DNA of 29,918 nucleotides from CAZIHO01 sp964538875 (lineage in GTDB: Bacteria > Pseudomonadota > Gammaproteobacteria > Chromatiales > Chromatiaceae), in assembly GCA_964538875.1 (NCBI GenBank), contig CAZIHO010000031.1, positions 1 through 29,918 on the forward strand, written 5' to 3'. How positions within the stretch are numbered: the first letter of the stretch is position 1; every line of letters begins with the position of its first letter. A program made the translations under genes and the position numbers. Below are positions 22,445-29,918 of the stretch, in pieces. The notes under the pieces were generated by a model that was given only the letters and a program-made list of their open reading frames with translations, did no database searches and had not been told where the DNA came from.

Positions 22445-23347
22445 GTGACGAGCATCAATATCCGGGACGCCCTGGAACGTCTGGAAGCCAGGCGCACCCT
22501 GCTGGAGCAAGGGATACGGGTCGCCTTGATCGTGGAGCGGCTGAACCGTGGTCTGGAGGCCGTGCTGGTGTCCGGGGCGGCGGGGGCCTACTTGCCGCAA
22601 CGGGCGGTGGAATTTTTTGACAAGTTGGATCCCCAGTTCCATGCCCTGCCGAATCCCACCTTGCGGGAAAAAATCCAACAACTGACCCAGGAGGTGGAGG
22701 CTCGATACAAGCAGATTCTTGATCTGACGCGTTTCATCGCCACCGCCCGCGCCCCCGATAACCCGCCCCTGGGCATCGTGGACGTCAACGGCTTTCTGCA
22801 CCGCTTTACCGCCCAAGCCGAGGTGCTGATTGGCTTGCGGGTGCTGCTGCACAAGCGGGGCGAGCAGACGCCTGGAATCAAAATCCATATCCCCAAGCAG
22901 TCCATTCAGCAGCGGCTGGCCATGGTGCGCGGCCAGGAAAATCTGGTCCGGCACAAGGTCCGGGACGCCGCCGTCCGACTCCGCGACGAGACCCAGGTGC
23001 TGCTGGAGGAGACCAGCCTAAGCGATTCTATGCGCGAATTTCTGGAACACACCCTGCTGGATGCCAATGTGGTGCTGGAGTCCTTGGACGCGGGCGTGGC
23101 GCTGATCGACCTGCCCCCGGAACTGCGCACCATCCAAGTGATCGGGGATCCCATCTCCAGCGACGATTTATGCCGCGAACTTGAATTGGACCGGGCGGAA
23201 CCTCAGCCCGCGCCCGTATCTCTGCCTCCTCCGATCACCCCGGACGAAGCACCGCCCCGGCCGCCCTTGGGGTTTTGGGCCACTTTGAAAATCTGGCTCA
23301 ACACACCGTTCCGGGTGTCCTGGAGTCAGATTCGCGACGGAAAATAG
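22445..23347 (+). CDS. hypothetical protein, opposite-strand gene inside the transporter cluster
   Basis: 300 residues from GTG 22445, which has GGGAGG (22432-22437) 7 bases upstream; the longer frame from 22358 lacks such a site and crosses a possible -10 (TATACT 22394-22399). The product is hydrophilic and mostly helical: residues 5-110 read as charged helices (LERLEARRTLLEQGIRVALI), a middle part holds IKIHIPKQSIQQRLAMVRGQ, residues 180-230 are again helical (RLRDETQVLLEETSLSDSM), and a Pro-rich stretch (about 260-280) precedes a short amphipathic C-terminus with three Trp that could touch the membrane. No signal peptide or catalytic motif was recognised. It splits the adaptor gene from the ATPase/permease genes and converges with the adaptor gene with 37 bases between stops. 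Confidence 0.82.
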   Translation: MTSINIRDALERLEARRTLLEQGIRVALIVERLNRGLEAVLVSGAAGAYLPQRAVEFFDKLDPQFHALPNPTLREKIQQLTQEVEARYKQILDLTRFIATARAPDNPPLGIVDVNGFLHRFTAQAEVLIGLRVLLHKRGEQTPGIKIHIPKQSIQQRLAMVRGQENLVRHKVRDAAVRLRDETQVLLEETSLSDSMREFLEHTLLDANVVLESLDAGVALIDLPPELRTIQVIGDPISSDDLCRELELDRAEPQPAPVSLPPPITPDEAPPRPPLGFWATLKIWLNTPFRVSWSQIRDGK

Positions 23348-23384
23348 GTGCCGGGTGCGGCGCTGAGCCAGCCCGGTCGGGGGT

Positions 23385-24539
23385 TCAATGTCCCGGCTTG
23401 CCGGCAGCCCGCGCCACCACCCCGTCCGCCAGTCCCGCCTGGGCTAGGGAGACCACCACTTGCTGGCCCGCCTGGAGACCGTCCTCGATTTGGGTCCATT
23501 CCCAGTTGCCCAGGCCGGGCCGCACCTTGACCTTGCGCAGCAGGCCGGCTTCCGGGTCGAACCGATACACCTGCTTGTCGTCCAGCAGGGCCTCGGTGGG
23601 GATGCGCAATACCGCGTCCCGGCGGTCGGCGATGATCTCCACATCCGCGCTGTAGCCCGCCAGCAGCGCCAGGTCCGGGCCGCCGGCGCTGATCTCCACT
23701 TCCACTTCCAGGGTGCGGGCCTGTTTTTCCAGGTCGAGTACGTAGGGTGCCACGCGGCGCACCCGGCCCCGGAAATGCTGGTTGCCGTAGGCGTCCAGGG
23801 TGACCCTGGCATCCTGGCCGAGGGCCACCGCTGGCGCGTCCACCTCGTCGATGGGGGCGGACACGTAGAAGCAACTGTCGTCGATCAGGTCCACGGCTGG
23901 CAGGGTGGGGATGCCGGGCGGTGAGGGGGTGACGAATTCATTGAGTTCCCCGTTCACCTCCGCGATCACCCCCGCAAATGGCGCCGTGAGCCGGGTCTTG
24001 GCTAACTGGGCCTGGGCCACGCCCAGCTTGGCCTGATAGACCCGGGCGGTGGCCTGGGCCGCCTGGCATTCCGACTGGCGGGTATGGGCCTCGGTGATGG
24101 CCCGGTCCAGGGTGTCCTCGGACGCGCCGCCCTTGGCCTGGAGGCGGGTCTGCCGGTCCGCTTCCCGCCGGGCCTGGGCCGCCTGTTGACAAGCTGCTTC
24201 CGCCCGCGCCTGGCCGGCGTCCGCTTCCCGTTCCGCCAGCGTCACCTGGGCCAGCAGATCCTGGTTCCAGAGTTCCAGCAACAGGGCGCCCGGTTCGACC
24301 CGCTGACCTTCCCGGACCGGCAAGGCGGCGATCTGGCCCCCCACGCTGGGCGCCAGCTTGGCGCGCCGGCAGGCCTTGATGGTGCCAGCCCGGGTGTTGG
24401 CGATGCGTTTTTCCACCAGTCCAGTGCCCACTTCCGCCACCCGGACCTCCATCGGCTGGGCCTGGTTCCAGTGCCAGGCGAATGCCAGCGCCCCCGCCGC
24501 CAGGGCGGTGGGGATCAAATAACGCAGCAGATGGGCCAT
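23385..24539 (-). CDS. HlyD/MacA-type periplasmic adaptor (membrane fusion protein)
   Basis: 384 residues. A single N-terminal membrane helix (about 6-24) is followed by a first lipoyl half (LAPSVGGQIAALPVREGQRVEPGALLLEL), a long Ala/Gln/Arg-rich helical hairpin (about 95-185), the second lipoyl half (LTAPFAGVIAEVNGELNEFV), a beta-barrel and a membrane-proximal domain (RIPTEALLDDKQVYRF). Such adaptors connect an inner-membrane pump with an outer-membrane channel. It most likely serves the MacB-type ATPase and permeases encoded downstream on the same strand. It follows the sulfotransferase gene after 96 bases; no good ribosome binding site is seen before ATG 24539, so the start is less certain. 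No TolC-like gene is in the window. Confidence 0.9.
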   Translation of the reverse strand: MAHLLRYLIPTALAAGALAFAWHWNQAQPMEVRVAEVGTGLVEKRIANTRAGTIKACRRAKLAPSVGGQIAALPVREGQRVEPGALLLELWNQDLLAQVTLAEREADAGQARAEAACQQAAQARREADRQTRLQAKGGASEDTLDRAITEAHTRQSECQAAQATARVYQAKLGVAQAQLAKTRLTAPFAGVIAEVNGELNEFVTPSPPGIPTLPAVDLIDDSCFYVSAPIDEVDAPAVALGQDARVTLDAYGNQHFRGRVRRVAPYVLDLEKQARTLEVEVEISAGGPDLALLAGYSADVEIIADRRDAVLRIPTEALLDDKQVYRFDPEAGLLRKVKVRPGLGNWEWTQIEDGLQAGQQVVVSLAQAGLADGVVARAAGKPGH

Positions 24540-24635
24540 GCTAGATCGCCAGGGGTTGCAAGGGGCATCGGGGAACTCCGTTGGGGAACGCCATTGTAGA
24601 CCGGGCTGGGCAGCGGCGAGACCTGGCGCGCACCC

Positions 24636-25730
24636 CTAGGCGGAGGGCCTCAGGTCAAAGGTGCGGTAAAAGAACTGGTAGTCCGACTTGATGCGTTCCG
24701 GGTCCAGGCCGAAGCGGGCCAGGTCGTACTGGTGCCCGCTCTGGTAGGAACGCTGCTTGGTGGCCACGGCTTGGATGTCGGCGGTAAGAGATTCGGTAGG
24801 CTGGATGTCACAGAACGCCAGGATTTCCCCCATCAGGGCCTCGAAGTCCCCCATCAGGCGCGGGTACTGGACCACGAACAGCCGCTCCCTGGGTATATGG
24901 CCCCGATTCAGATCGTCGCAAAAGCGCCGGGAAAGCTCCAGAAACGCCTGGTACAGGCGCTCCAGGTAGCGGGCGCGCAGGGCTTCTGGGAGGCGCCAAA
25001 AGCCCCAGCGCGCCTCAATGACGCCGGTCACCAGGCTCATCCCGGACGGCACCATTTGCAGGGGGTCCCGGGCCAGGTAGAGGATCTTGGCGTCCGGGAA
25101 CCGGGCCAGGAATTTGGGCGCCCGTAGTCCCAGGGAAAAGACCTTGGCCAACACCCGCTCCTGGCCGGTGGCCACCAGGTTGCGCCGCCACAGGGCGGTG
25201 AACCAGTCAAAATCCCGGTCGGCGGTGTCCCGCTGGTCCGGATCGAACCAGGGTAGATAGTCCCGCTCCGCCCAGGCCAGCAGGAAACCGTACAGGAAAA
25301 AGCCATCGAAAAACCGGAACAGGGTGGAGGGGTCGTCGGTTTCGATGGCGGTGAGGCTGGTCTTGTGGGCGGCCGCCGCGTGGAACCGGGCCGGGCTCAG
25401 CTTTTCCAGCCGGGGCAGCAGGGGTCGCAGGAGGAACTGTAGCGTCAGGGACGGGAACAGCATCCGCCAGAGTTGCATACCGGCGCCCAGTCCCCGCTCC
25501 GCCATGAAGCGATGCAAGAAGGTGGTGCCGGTGCGGGGATTGCCCAGAATGACGATGGGCGCCCGGATACGCTTGCCGGCCAGAGCCGGAAAGAACAGGG
25601 GATCCAGCAACATGCCGATCCGGTTCAGGGTCCAGAGCAGGATGAAGCCGAAGCCGGTCCCCAAGGTGGAGATCCAGGCGCCAAAGGTGGTGCCGACCGT
25701 GATCCAGGCCAGCCAAAGGCGACCCAACAT
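24636..25730 (-). CDS. membrane-associated sulfotransferase
   Basis: 364 residues. The 5'-phosphosulfate loop is ILGNPRTGTTFLHRFM (64-76) and the 3'-phosphate site ILYLARDPLQMVPSG (Arg221, Ser229), the two PAPS-binding signatures of the sulfotransferase superfamily in correct order. The first 45 residues are strongly hydrophobic (ITVGTTFGAWISTL, then FGFILLWTLNRIGMLL), so the enzyme probably sits on the membrane, as expected for a lipid-like acceptor. It would transfer sulfate from PAPS to a hydroxyl group. The start is 16 bases after the ketoacyl synthase stop, with GGAGGA 8 bases upstream, so the two are one transcription unit. The acceptor is unknown. Confidence 0.88.
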   Translation of the reverse strand: MLGRLWLAWITVGTTFGAWISTLGTGFGFILLWTLNRIGMLLDPLFFPALAGKRIRAPIVILGNPRTGTTFLHRFMAERGLGAGMQLWRMLFPSLTLQFLLRPLLPRLEKLSPARFHAAAAHKTSLTAIETDDPSTLFRFFDGFFLYGFLLAWAERDYLPWFDPDQRDTADRDFDWFTALWRRNLVATGQERVLAKVFSLGLRAPKFLARFPDAKILYLARDPLQMVPSGMSLVTGVIEARWGFWRLPEALRARYLERLYQAFLELSRRFCDDLNRGHIPRERLFVVQYPRLMGDFEALMGEILAFCDIQPTESLTADIQAVATKQRSYQSGHQYDLARFGLDPERIKSDYQFFYRTFDLRPSA

Positions 25731-25746
25731 GGCGGTGTTCCTCCGG

Positions 25747-26709
25747 CTACCAGCGAACCAGCAGGGCCCCGACCGACAGGCCCGCGCCGGTACCCGCCAT
25801 CAGCAGCCGGTTACCCCGCTTGAGGCGTCCGCGCCGGTGGGCAATGGCCAGCGCCAGGGGAATGGAGGCGGCGATGCAGTTGCCATATTCGGCGACGATG
25901 TTGACCACCCGTTCCTCCGGGATGCCATAGTCTGGGATCGCCTTGAGGGCCTTGCCGGACGCTTGGTGGGGCACCACCAGGTCCAGGTCGGTGGGCTTGA
26001 GCCCGGCCTGGCCGAGGGTTTGGGCCAGCACCAAGCCGGCCCGGCGCCGCGCCATCTTGTACACCGCCGGCCCATCCATGTGGAACAGGTTGTCCACCGG
26101 GCGGGTGTTGGGATCATTGGGGTGGCGGCGAATCCCGCCCCCCGGCAATTCCGTGTATTCGGCGCCGGACGGCCAGGTATTGATGCGGTAGCCCAGCAAT
26201 TCCGCATCTTCGCCGGCCGGCGTGGGCTCCACGATGGCGGCGCCGGCCGCATCCCCCAGTAACACGGAACTCTCCGGCTCGTCCCAATTGCGGGCGATGG
26301 AGCCCATTTCGGAAGTCACCACCAGGATGCGCCGGTAGGCGCCAGAGTGCACCAGGGCGTAGGCATGATGCAAAGCCACCAGAAAGGACAGGCAGGTGGC
26401 GTGGATCGAGTGACAGGGTAGCCCCTCGTAGCCCAGTTCCCGGGTGATGAACACGGAACTGTCTGGAATGGTCTGACGGGGCGTGGTGGAGGCGTTTAGG
26501 ATCAGGTCCGGCTCGGGGCCGTCGCCCAGCGCTTGGCGGGCCGCCTTGGCGCCCATGACCTCCATGGGCTCCTCGGCCACATGGCGCTTGGCGACGCCGG
26601 TATGCTCCAAAATCCAGTCTGCACTCTTGCCAATTCGGGGCGCCAGGTCCTCCGCCGTCTCAATTTTGGGGGGAACGTAAAAGCCGGTTGATACGATCTT
26701 TGCGCGCAT
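25747..26709 (-). CDS. FabH-like 3-oxoacyl-ACP synthase III family protein
   Basis: 320 residues, the length of KAS III enzymes. The catalytic triad is readable as Cys106 (HATCLSFLVAL), His248 (VPHQASGKAL) and Asn277 (EYGNCIAASIPLALA). ADWILEHTGVAKRHVA is the KAS III N-terminal pattern. The sequences around Cys (HATCLSF rather than AACSGF) and Asn (GNC rather than GNT) differ from housekeeping FabH, which suggests a specialised condensing enzyme for secondary lipid or polyketide synthesis. It would condense an acyl-CoA or acyl-ACP with a malonyl unit, or transfer acyl groups. ATG 26709 is used because the family begins there and GAGG lies 6 bases upstream; the 60-residue upstream extension is Arg/Pro-rich and unlike the family. 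It heads the leftward unit with the sulfotransferase. Confidence 0.88.
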   Translation of the reverse strand: MRAKIVSTGFYVPPKIETAEDLAPRIGKSADWILEHTGVAKRHVAEEPMEVMGAKAARQALGDGPEPDLILNASTTPRQTIPDSSVFITRELGYEGLPCHSIHATCLSFLVALHHAYALVHSGAYRRILVVTSEMGSIARNWDEPESSVLLGDAAGAAIVEPTPAGEDAELLGYRINTWPSGAEYTELPGGGIRRHPNDPNTRPVDNLFHMDGPAVYKMARRRAGLVLAQTLGQAGLKPTDLDLVVPHQASGKALKAIPDYGIPEERVVNIVAEYGNCIAASIPLALAIAHRRGRLKRGNRLLMAGTGAGLSVGALLVRW

Positions 26710-27128
26710 GGAAAACCTCGTGCAAATTCCTGAAAGCCGGTGGTCGCCTGGGCGTGGGTTGCGGTTCAGGAGGGGAAAAAACAGGGTAGTGGCCAGGTTG
26801 CCCGCCCGCGGGGGGCATGCCCTATGGGTTAGACCCGCGACGGCTCCGGATGATTCAATTTCAGTCGGCCAACCTCGGTTCTTGTTCATCTAGGTGCCAA
26901 CCTCCGGGCCGGCCGGGTGCGGTCGCGGAGGGGAGGATCCCAGGGAATAGGGGACTCCTCGATGTCTCGGATGGCTGCAATGGGATGGTCATGGACGCCG
27001 CCGCGATAAGCCGGTTTTCGGCAAGCAGCATAGCATCTGGGCCGCTGCGCCGCCGTATCTTGGTAAAAAAATGACTTATTAAACAATGGTGGTTTGGCCG
27101 GGGCCACCAGGCCGGCCCCGGCGTCCGG
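26710..27128. other. intergenic region upstream of the ketoacyl synthase
   Basis: No gene is supported. It must hold the leftward promoter of the ketoacyl synthase unit, but no convincing hexamer pair was found. A hairpin at 27097-27122 follows the DUF4139 gene. Confidence 0.5.
27097..27122 (-). terminator. hairpin after the DUF4139 gene
   Basis: 8-bp GC stem 27122-27115 / 27104-27097 with a 10-base loop, starting 6 bases after the TAG stop. The following bases are not T-rich; a seven-T run (leftward) appears only about 25 bases later. Possible 3'-end structure, not a classic terminator. Confidence 0.5.
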
Positions 27129-29210
27129 CTACAGAACCAAATCCTGGAGGTATTGAGCCAACTCTTTCTGCTTCTGCTCCAACTGCTTGCGCTTGTCCCG
27201 CTGCTGGCTCTGGATGCCTTCCAGACTGGTTTCCTCTTCCTCCAGCTTTTTGATGTAGCGCTTAGCCAGGTCACTGTTGGCTGGCGCCTTGGTCAGGTTT
27301 TCCCGTAACCGTTCCTGGTCCTTGAACAGGGCGGCGCGTTCTTCCTCCAGTTGCTTGATGTCTTTGCCGAGGCCAGCGATTTCCAGGCGCGCCTTGCCGA
27401 GGGTGCTGAATAGCTTTCTAAGGGGCTCGGTCAATTCAGCGTCCGAGGCATAGGCGACGATTTGCTCATCGGTCAGGTGCCCAAGCCTGAGGTCCTGGCG
27501 GGACACGGATTGCAGAACGAGGGTCAAGTCCTGGCCGGCGCCCTTGGGCAGCACCCGGGGCAGGCGATAAAAGTCCTCGGTCACTTCAATCCCAGGGTCC
27601 TTGGGGGCGATCAATTCCATGCCGTCTCCCTTGGGGTGCTCCAGCCACAGCAGGCGATCCTCGCCGTGCAGGCTCTTGAGCTGGTAGCGGGTGCTGGCTT
27701 GCAGGGAATAGGTGAGTTCCATGACCCCATTTTGGATCTTGCCCTTGCTGACGCTCCGGGTGTCCTGCTGGTCCATGACGACCCGGACCTTGGTGTCCAG
27801 CGCAAAACTAATCAACCGCTTGTCCCCGGCCGGGAAGGCTGCCAGACGCCCATCTCCCAGATACTGGCCTCGCTCGTACAGGGTCATCACCCCCGGCGGC
27901 AGGCTGGTGGGGCTGTCGTTGACCAATTGCACGGACGCCAGGGGATGCTGTTGTTGGGTCGCGGGTTGATACAGACTGACCCGCAGGGTCGGTAGATCCC
28001 GGTCAATGATGGGTAACAGGAGGGCAAAGCCTTTCTTGACGCTGACCGGCGCCGGCAGGCTGAACACGACCTGTTCCATGCCTTCCTGGCCGAATTCGCC
28101 GCCCTGGCTGAATTCCCCGCTGTCGGCGGCTCCCGTGTCCACCGTCGACTTCTTGAAGGATCGATCCGGGCTTTCCTGGTTTTCACCTACCTTGCGGGCG
28201 GGCGCCATCGGCTGCAACGCCCCAGCCGCTGGTGCCGAAGCCGGCGCTGGCGGTGGTGGCGGCGCCATGGCCAGGGACCCCCGGTCCAGGCGGGGCAAGA
28301 TCCGTCCCAGTACTTCCACCGGCACTTCCGGGCGCTTGACGAAATAGGCCTGATACAGGGCTTGCCGGAAGGTGACTGGGCTGCCGGAGGTCAAGGTCAA
28401 CTCGACCCCGTTCCAATCCTGGCCGCTCAGGTTTTCCAGCAACGCCCAGCCTTGCAGACGGCTGGGCGCCGGCTGGACCGGGTTGGGATTGGCCGCCAGG
28501 CTCAGGCGGTAGCTGGCCTTCCACAGGGGCGCCTCCACCACGTAACCAGCCCGCACGGTCCGTTCGCCCTGGCCATTGACTTGCAAGCGCAGGGTGCGGC
28601 GGTCCTTGGCGCGATGTTCGTTGATGGCCGCCAGGGCCTGGTTCAACTGGTCCCCCAGGCCGGGGTCGGTAAAGCGCAGCGCTTCCGCGTCTTCCAACAA
28701 GGTCTGGCGCAAACCCTGGTCGGTCAGGACGGTGACCCGATGGCGGGTGGTGCTGCCCTGATGGTTGGGTAGCAACTGGGTTTCCGGCGTCACCTTCACC
28801 AGCCGGCCCTGGAGGGCCGCCTGGCCCCGGATTTCCACGCCCGCGCCCTGGAGACTGTTCAAGAGTTCCACGGCGGACCCGAACGCCCCGGCGCTGAAGG
28901 GCAGATCCTGGAACAGCCGGTCCAGGGACTCCTTGCCCGGCAGAGTGACGCCCCCGACGTTGCCCTGGCTGTCGTACACCACCAGGCTCTTGAGGATGTC
29001 GTCCACCTGGCTCAAGGGCACGTCCAGGGTCAATTCTGCACCGTCCCGCACCTGGGTTTCGTACTCAAAATAGCCGACGCCACCGCTGGACAGCAGCACC
29101 CGCTTCAGTTCCAGGTTGGCGGCAGATAGGGGCGCCGCCGCTACCAGGCCCGCCAATCCCAGTAGCCAGGCCGGGTGGACCAACCCTTGCAGCCAAGGAA
29201 TATTCCGCAT
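27129..29210 (-). CDS. exported DUF4139 domain protein
   Basis: 693 residues. A signal peptide (MRNIPWLQGLVHPAWLLGLAGL, cleavage probably after PLSAA near residue 31) is followed by the N-terminal part typical of this family (ELKRVLLSSGGVGYFEYETQV), then the DUF4139 core with AGYVVEAPLWKASYRLSL and LLENLSGQDWNGVELTLTSG. Around 315-385 lies a Pro/Ala-rich, then Gly/Ser/Glu-rich low-complexity linker. The second half is beta-rich, and residues about 590-690 form a Lys/Glu coiled coil (LEEERAALFKDQERLRENL ... KRKQLEQKQKELAQYLQDL). The protein should be periplasmic or surface-located. The role of DUF4139 proteins is not established; a structural or assembly function is a guess. AAGG lies 6 bases ahead of the ATG and a good promoter at 29271-29242. 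Confidence 0.88.
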   Translation of the reverse strand: MRNIPWLQGLVHPAWLLGLAGLVAAAPLSAANLELKRVLLSSGGVGYFEYETQVRDGAELTLDVPLSQVDDILKSLVVYDSQGNVGGVTLPGKESLDRLFQDLPFSAGAFGSAVELLNSLQGAGVEIRGQAALQGRLVKVTPETQLLPNHQGSTTRHRVTVLTDQGLRQTLLEDAEALRFTDPGLGDQLNQALAAINEHRAKDRRTLRLQVNGQGERTVRAGYVVEAPLWKASYRLSLAANPNPVQPAPSRLQGWALLENLSGQDWNGVELTLTSGSPVTFRQALYQAYFVKRPEVPVEVLGRILPRLDRGSLAMAPPPPPAPASAPAAGALQPMAPARKVGENQESPDRSFKKSTVDTGAADSGEFSQGGEFGQEGMEQVVFSLPAPVSVKKGFALLLPIIDRDLPTLRVSLYQPATQQQHPLASVQLVNDSPTSLPPGVMTLYERGQYLGDGRLAAFPAGDKRLISFALDTKVRVVMDQQDTRSVSKGKIQNGVMELTYSLQASTRYQLKSLHGEDRLLWLEHPKGDGMELIAPKDPGIEVTEDFYRLPRVLPKGAGQDLTLVLQSVSRQDLRLGHLTDEQIVAYASDAELTEPLRKLFSTLGKARLEIAGLGKDIKQLEEERAALFKDQERLRENLTKAPANSDLAKRYIKKLEEEETSLEGIQSQQRDKRKQLEQKQKELAQYLQDLVL

Positions 29211-29241
29211 CTTGCCTTACTCCAATGAAACCCTCGGAGAG

Positions 29242-29271
29242 ATTGTAGAGGTGCTGGCTTTCTGGTTCCAA
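29242..29271 (-). promoter_or_regulatory. sigma-70-like promoter of the DUF4139 gene
   Basis: Reading leftward: TTGGAA (29271-29266), 18-base spacer, TACAAT (29247-29242), giving a start near 29235 and a leader of about 25 bases before ATG 29210. Hexamer matches are 4/6 and 5/6. Confidence 0.6.
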
Positions 29272-29575
29272 TGGCCTGAAAAGGTGTGAATTTCTGTATG
29301 CTCTGGTCAGTCGGGTATCCTGGGACCCAGCGGGGCTGGATGCCCGCCCGGCGCCGGATGGCGATGACACAGTTCCGTTCCTGCCGGTGCCAGGCGGGGG
29401 CTTGGGCGCCCGTGCTGATGCGCTGGCCTTCGCGCGAGGCGCGGCTGGAACATACAGGGCTGTTCACCTCTGGTTAATGATGTTCCCCCGATGATGGGGC
29501 CAACTGGGAATCAAGCCCGGTAGCGCCGATCCCAGACGATTTTTCCAACCCCAAGGCCCCTTGCGAGGGTGGCCG

Positions 29576-29594
29576 CCAAACAGATGCTGTTTGG
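29576..29594. repeat. perfect inverted repeat before the secreted-protein gene
   Basis: Arms CCAAACAG (29576-29583) and CTGTTTGG (29587-29594) around ATG, ending 11 bases before the GAGG ribosome binding site. It could be an operator for a dimeric repressor or a short leader hairpin. Confidence 0.55.
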
Positions 29595-29616
29595 TTAGCA
29601 ACCATGAGGCACCTTT

Positions 29617-29918
29617 ATGCCCAACAAACAGATGACCCATCGGGTTCTATTGCTCGGTACCCTGATCGGCGTGTCCGCCGTGGCTCTGGCGGCTGCTGAA
29701 TCCAATCCGAGGCAGGATCCCCTTATGCTGGCCCAGGCAGGTACTCCGCCCACCAGCGTACCCAGCACGGACGATGCGAAGAAAAAGGCGGAAGAAGAGC
29801 GGGCTAAGCGGATGAAGGAGGGCGCGCCGCCGGATGGATCGAGACCTCCGCCACCCAATGGAACCGGCAGCCGTCAGGCACCGCCCAGCTCCAGTGGCAC
29901 CGGCGGCCAGACCACGGG
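29617..29918 (+). CDS. N-terminal part of a secreted protein of unknown function (3' cut by window)
   Basis: ATG 29617 has GAGG (29606-29609) 7 bases upstream and the frame is open to the window end (100 full codons). The first residues form a signal peptide: basic start (MPNKQMTHR), hydrophobic core VLLLGTLIGVSAVALAAA, likely cleavage after ALAAA near residue 28. The mature part seen so far is low-complexity: a Lys/Glu/Arg-rich charged stretch (DDAKKKAEEERAKRMKEG, about 56-73) and then a Pro/Gly/Ser-rich stretch with PPPPNGTG and SSSGTGG. This looks like a linker ahead of a domain outside the window, so no function can be given. The inverted repeat at 29576-29594 lies just upstream. Confidence 0.75.
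   Translation, partial: MPNKQMTHRVLLLGTLIGVSAVALAAAESNPRQDPLMLAQAGTPPTSVPSTDDAKKKAEEERAKRMKEGAPPDGSRPPPPNGTGSRQAPPSSSGTGGQTT

Larger units (their letters stand above)
29211..29616. other. divergent intergenic region
   Basis: Holds the leftward promoter of the DUF4139 gene (29271-29242) and a perfect inverted repeat near the start of the rightward secreted protein (29576-29594). Open frames in the middle (for example 29286-29477) have no ribosome binding site and no family resemblance, so none is called. Confidence 0.6.

Noticed and set aside
25324..26262. 312-codon rightward open frame over sulfotransferase and ketoacyl synthase genes
   Set aside because: It spans the antisense of two clear genes and their junction, so it cannot be a conserved protein.
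29286..29477. Small gene in the divergent region before the secreted protein
   Set aside because: No ribosome binding site and no recognisable sequence pattern; it overlaps antisense frames of equal quality.

Overview
The window is GC-rich (roughly two thirds G+C by eye), densely packed bacterial DNA. A ycgL-family gene, a complete rnfABCDGE cluster in the gammaproteobacterial order, a sixA-like phosphatase and an acs gene linked to CBS/DUF294 and DnaQ-like genes point to a gammaproteobacterium. A methanotroph or purple-sulfur-bacterium relative is plausible, but the sequence alone does not settle this. No tRNA, rRNA, CRISPR array, complete insertion sequence or phage gene was seen.

Layout. 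1-2.6 kb: the 3' end of an unrecognised gene, a gene-free stretch with five consecutive hairpins, and a lipoprotein gene. 2.6-5.4 kb: a leftward ycgL + membrane-anchored protein pair, divergent from a rightward sixA-2H phosphoesterase pair. 5.5-10.8 kb: a leftward small heat-shock protein gene and a leftward DUF294-exonuclease-acs cluster ending in a good intrinsic terminator. 11.25-16.5 kb: the rightward rnfABCDGE operon for a membrane ferredoxin:NAD oxidoreductase, with its Fe-S cysteines and both covalent-flavin motifs readable. 16.5-19.0 kb: a decayed gene remnant in an AT-rich patch, psiE, an orphan small gene and a metallo-beta-lactamase-fold hydrolase. 19.1-26.7 kb: a leftward group of a FabH-like ketoacyl synthase, a membrane sulfotransferase, a periplasmic adaptor, an ABC ATPase and two paralogous MacB/FtsX-type permeases, interrupted by one opposite-strand gene of unknown function. 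27.1-29.9 kb: a leftward exported DUF4139 protein and the start of a rightward secreted protein cut by the window edge.

The most interesting points are two. First, the ketoacyl synthase/sulfotransferase/tripartite ABC exporter group could make and export a sulfated lipid-like metabolite. Second, a dispersed structured repeat occurs near 0.6 kb and near 19.1 kb, and most of the differences between its copies keep the hairpins intact. Everything here was read by eye; no database search or folding calculation was run.
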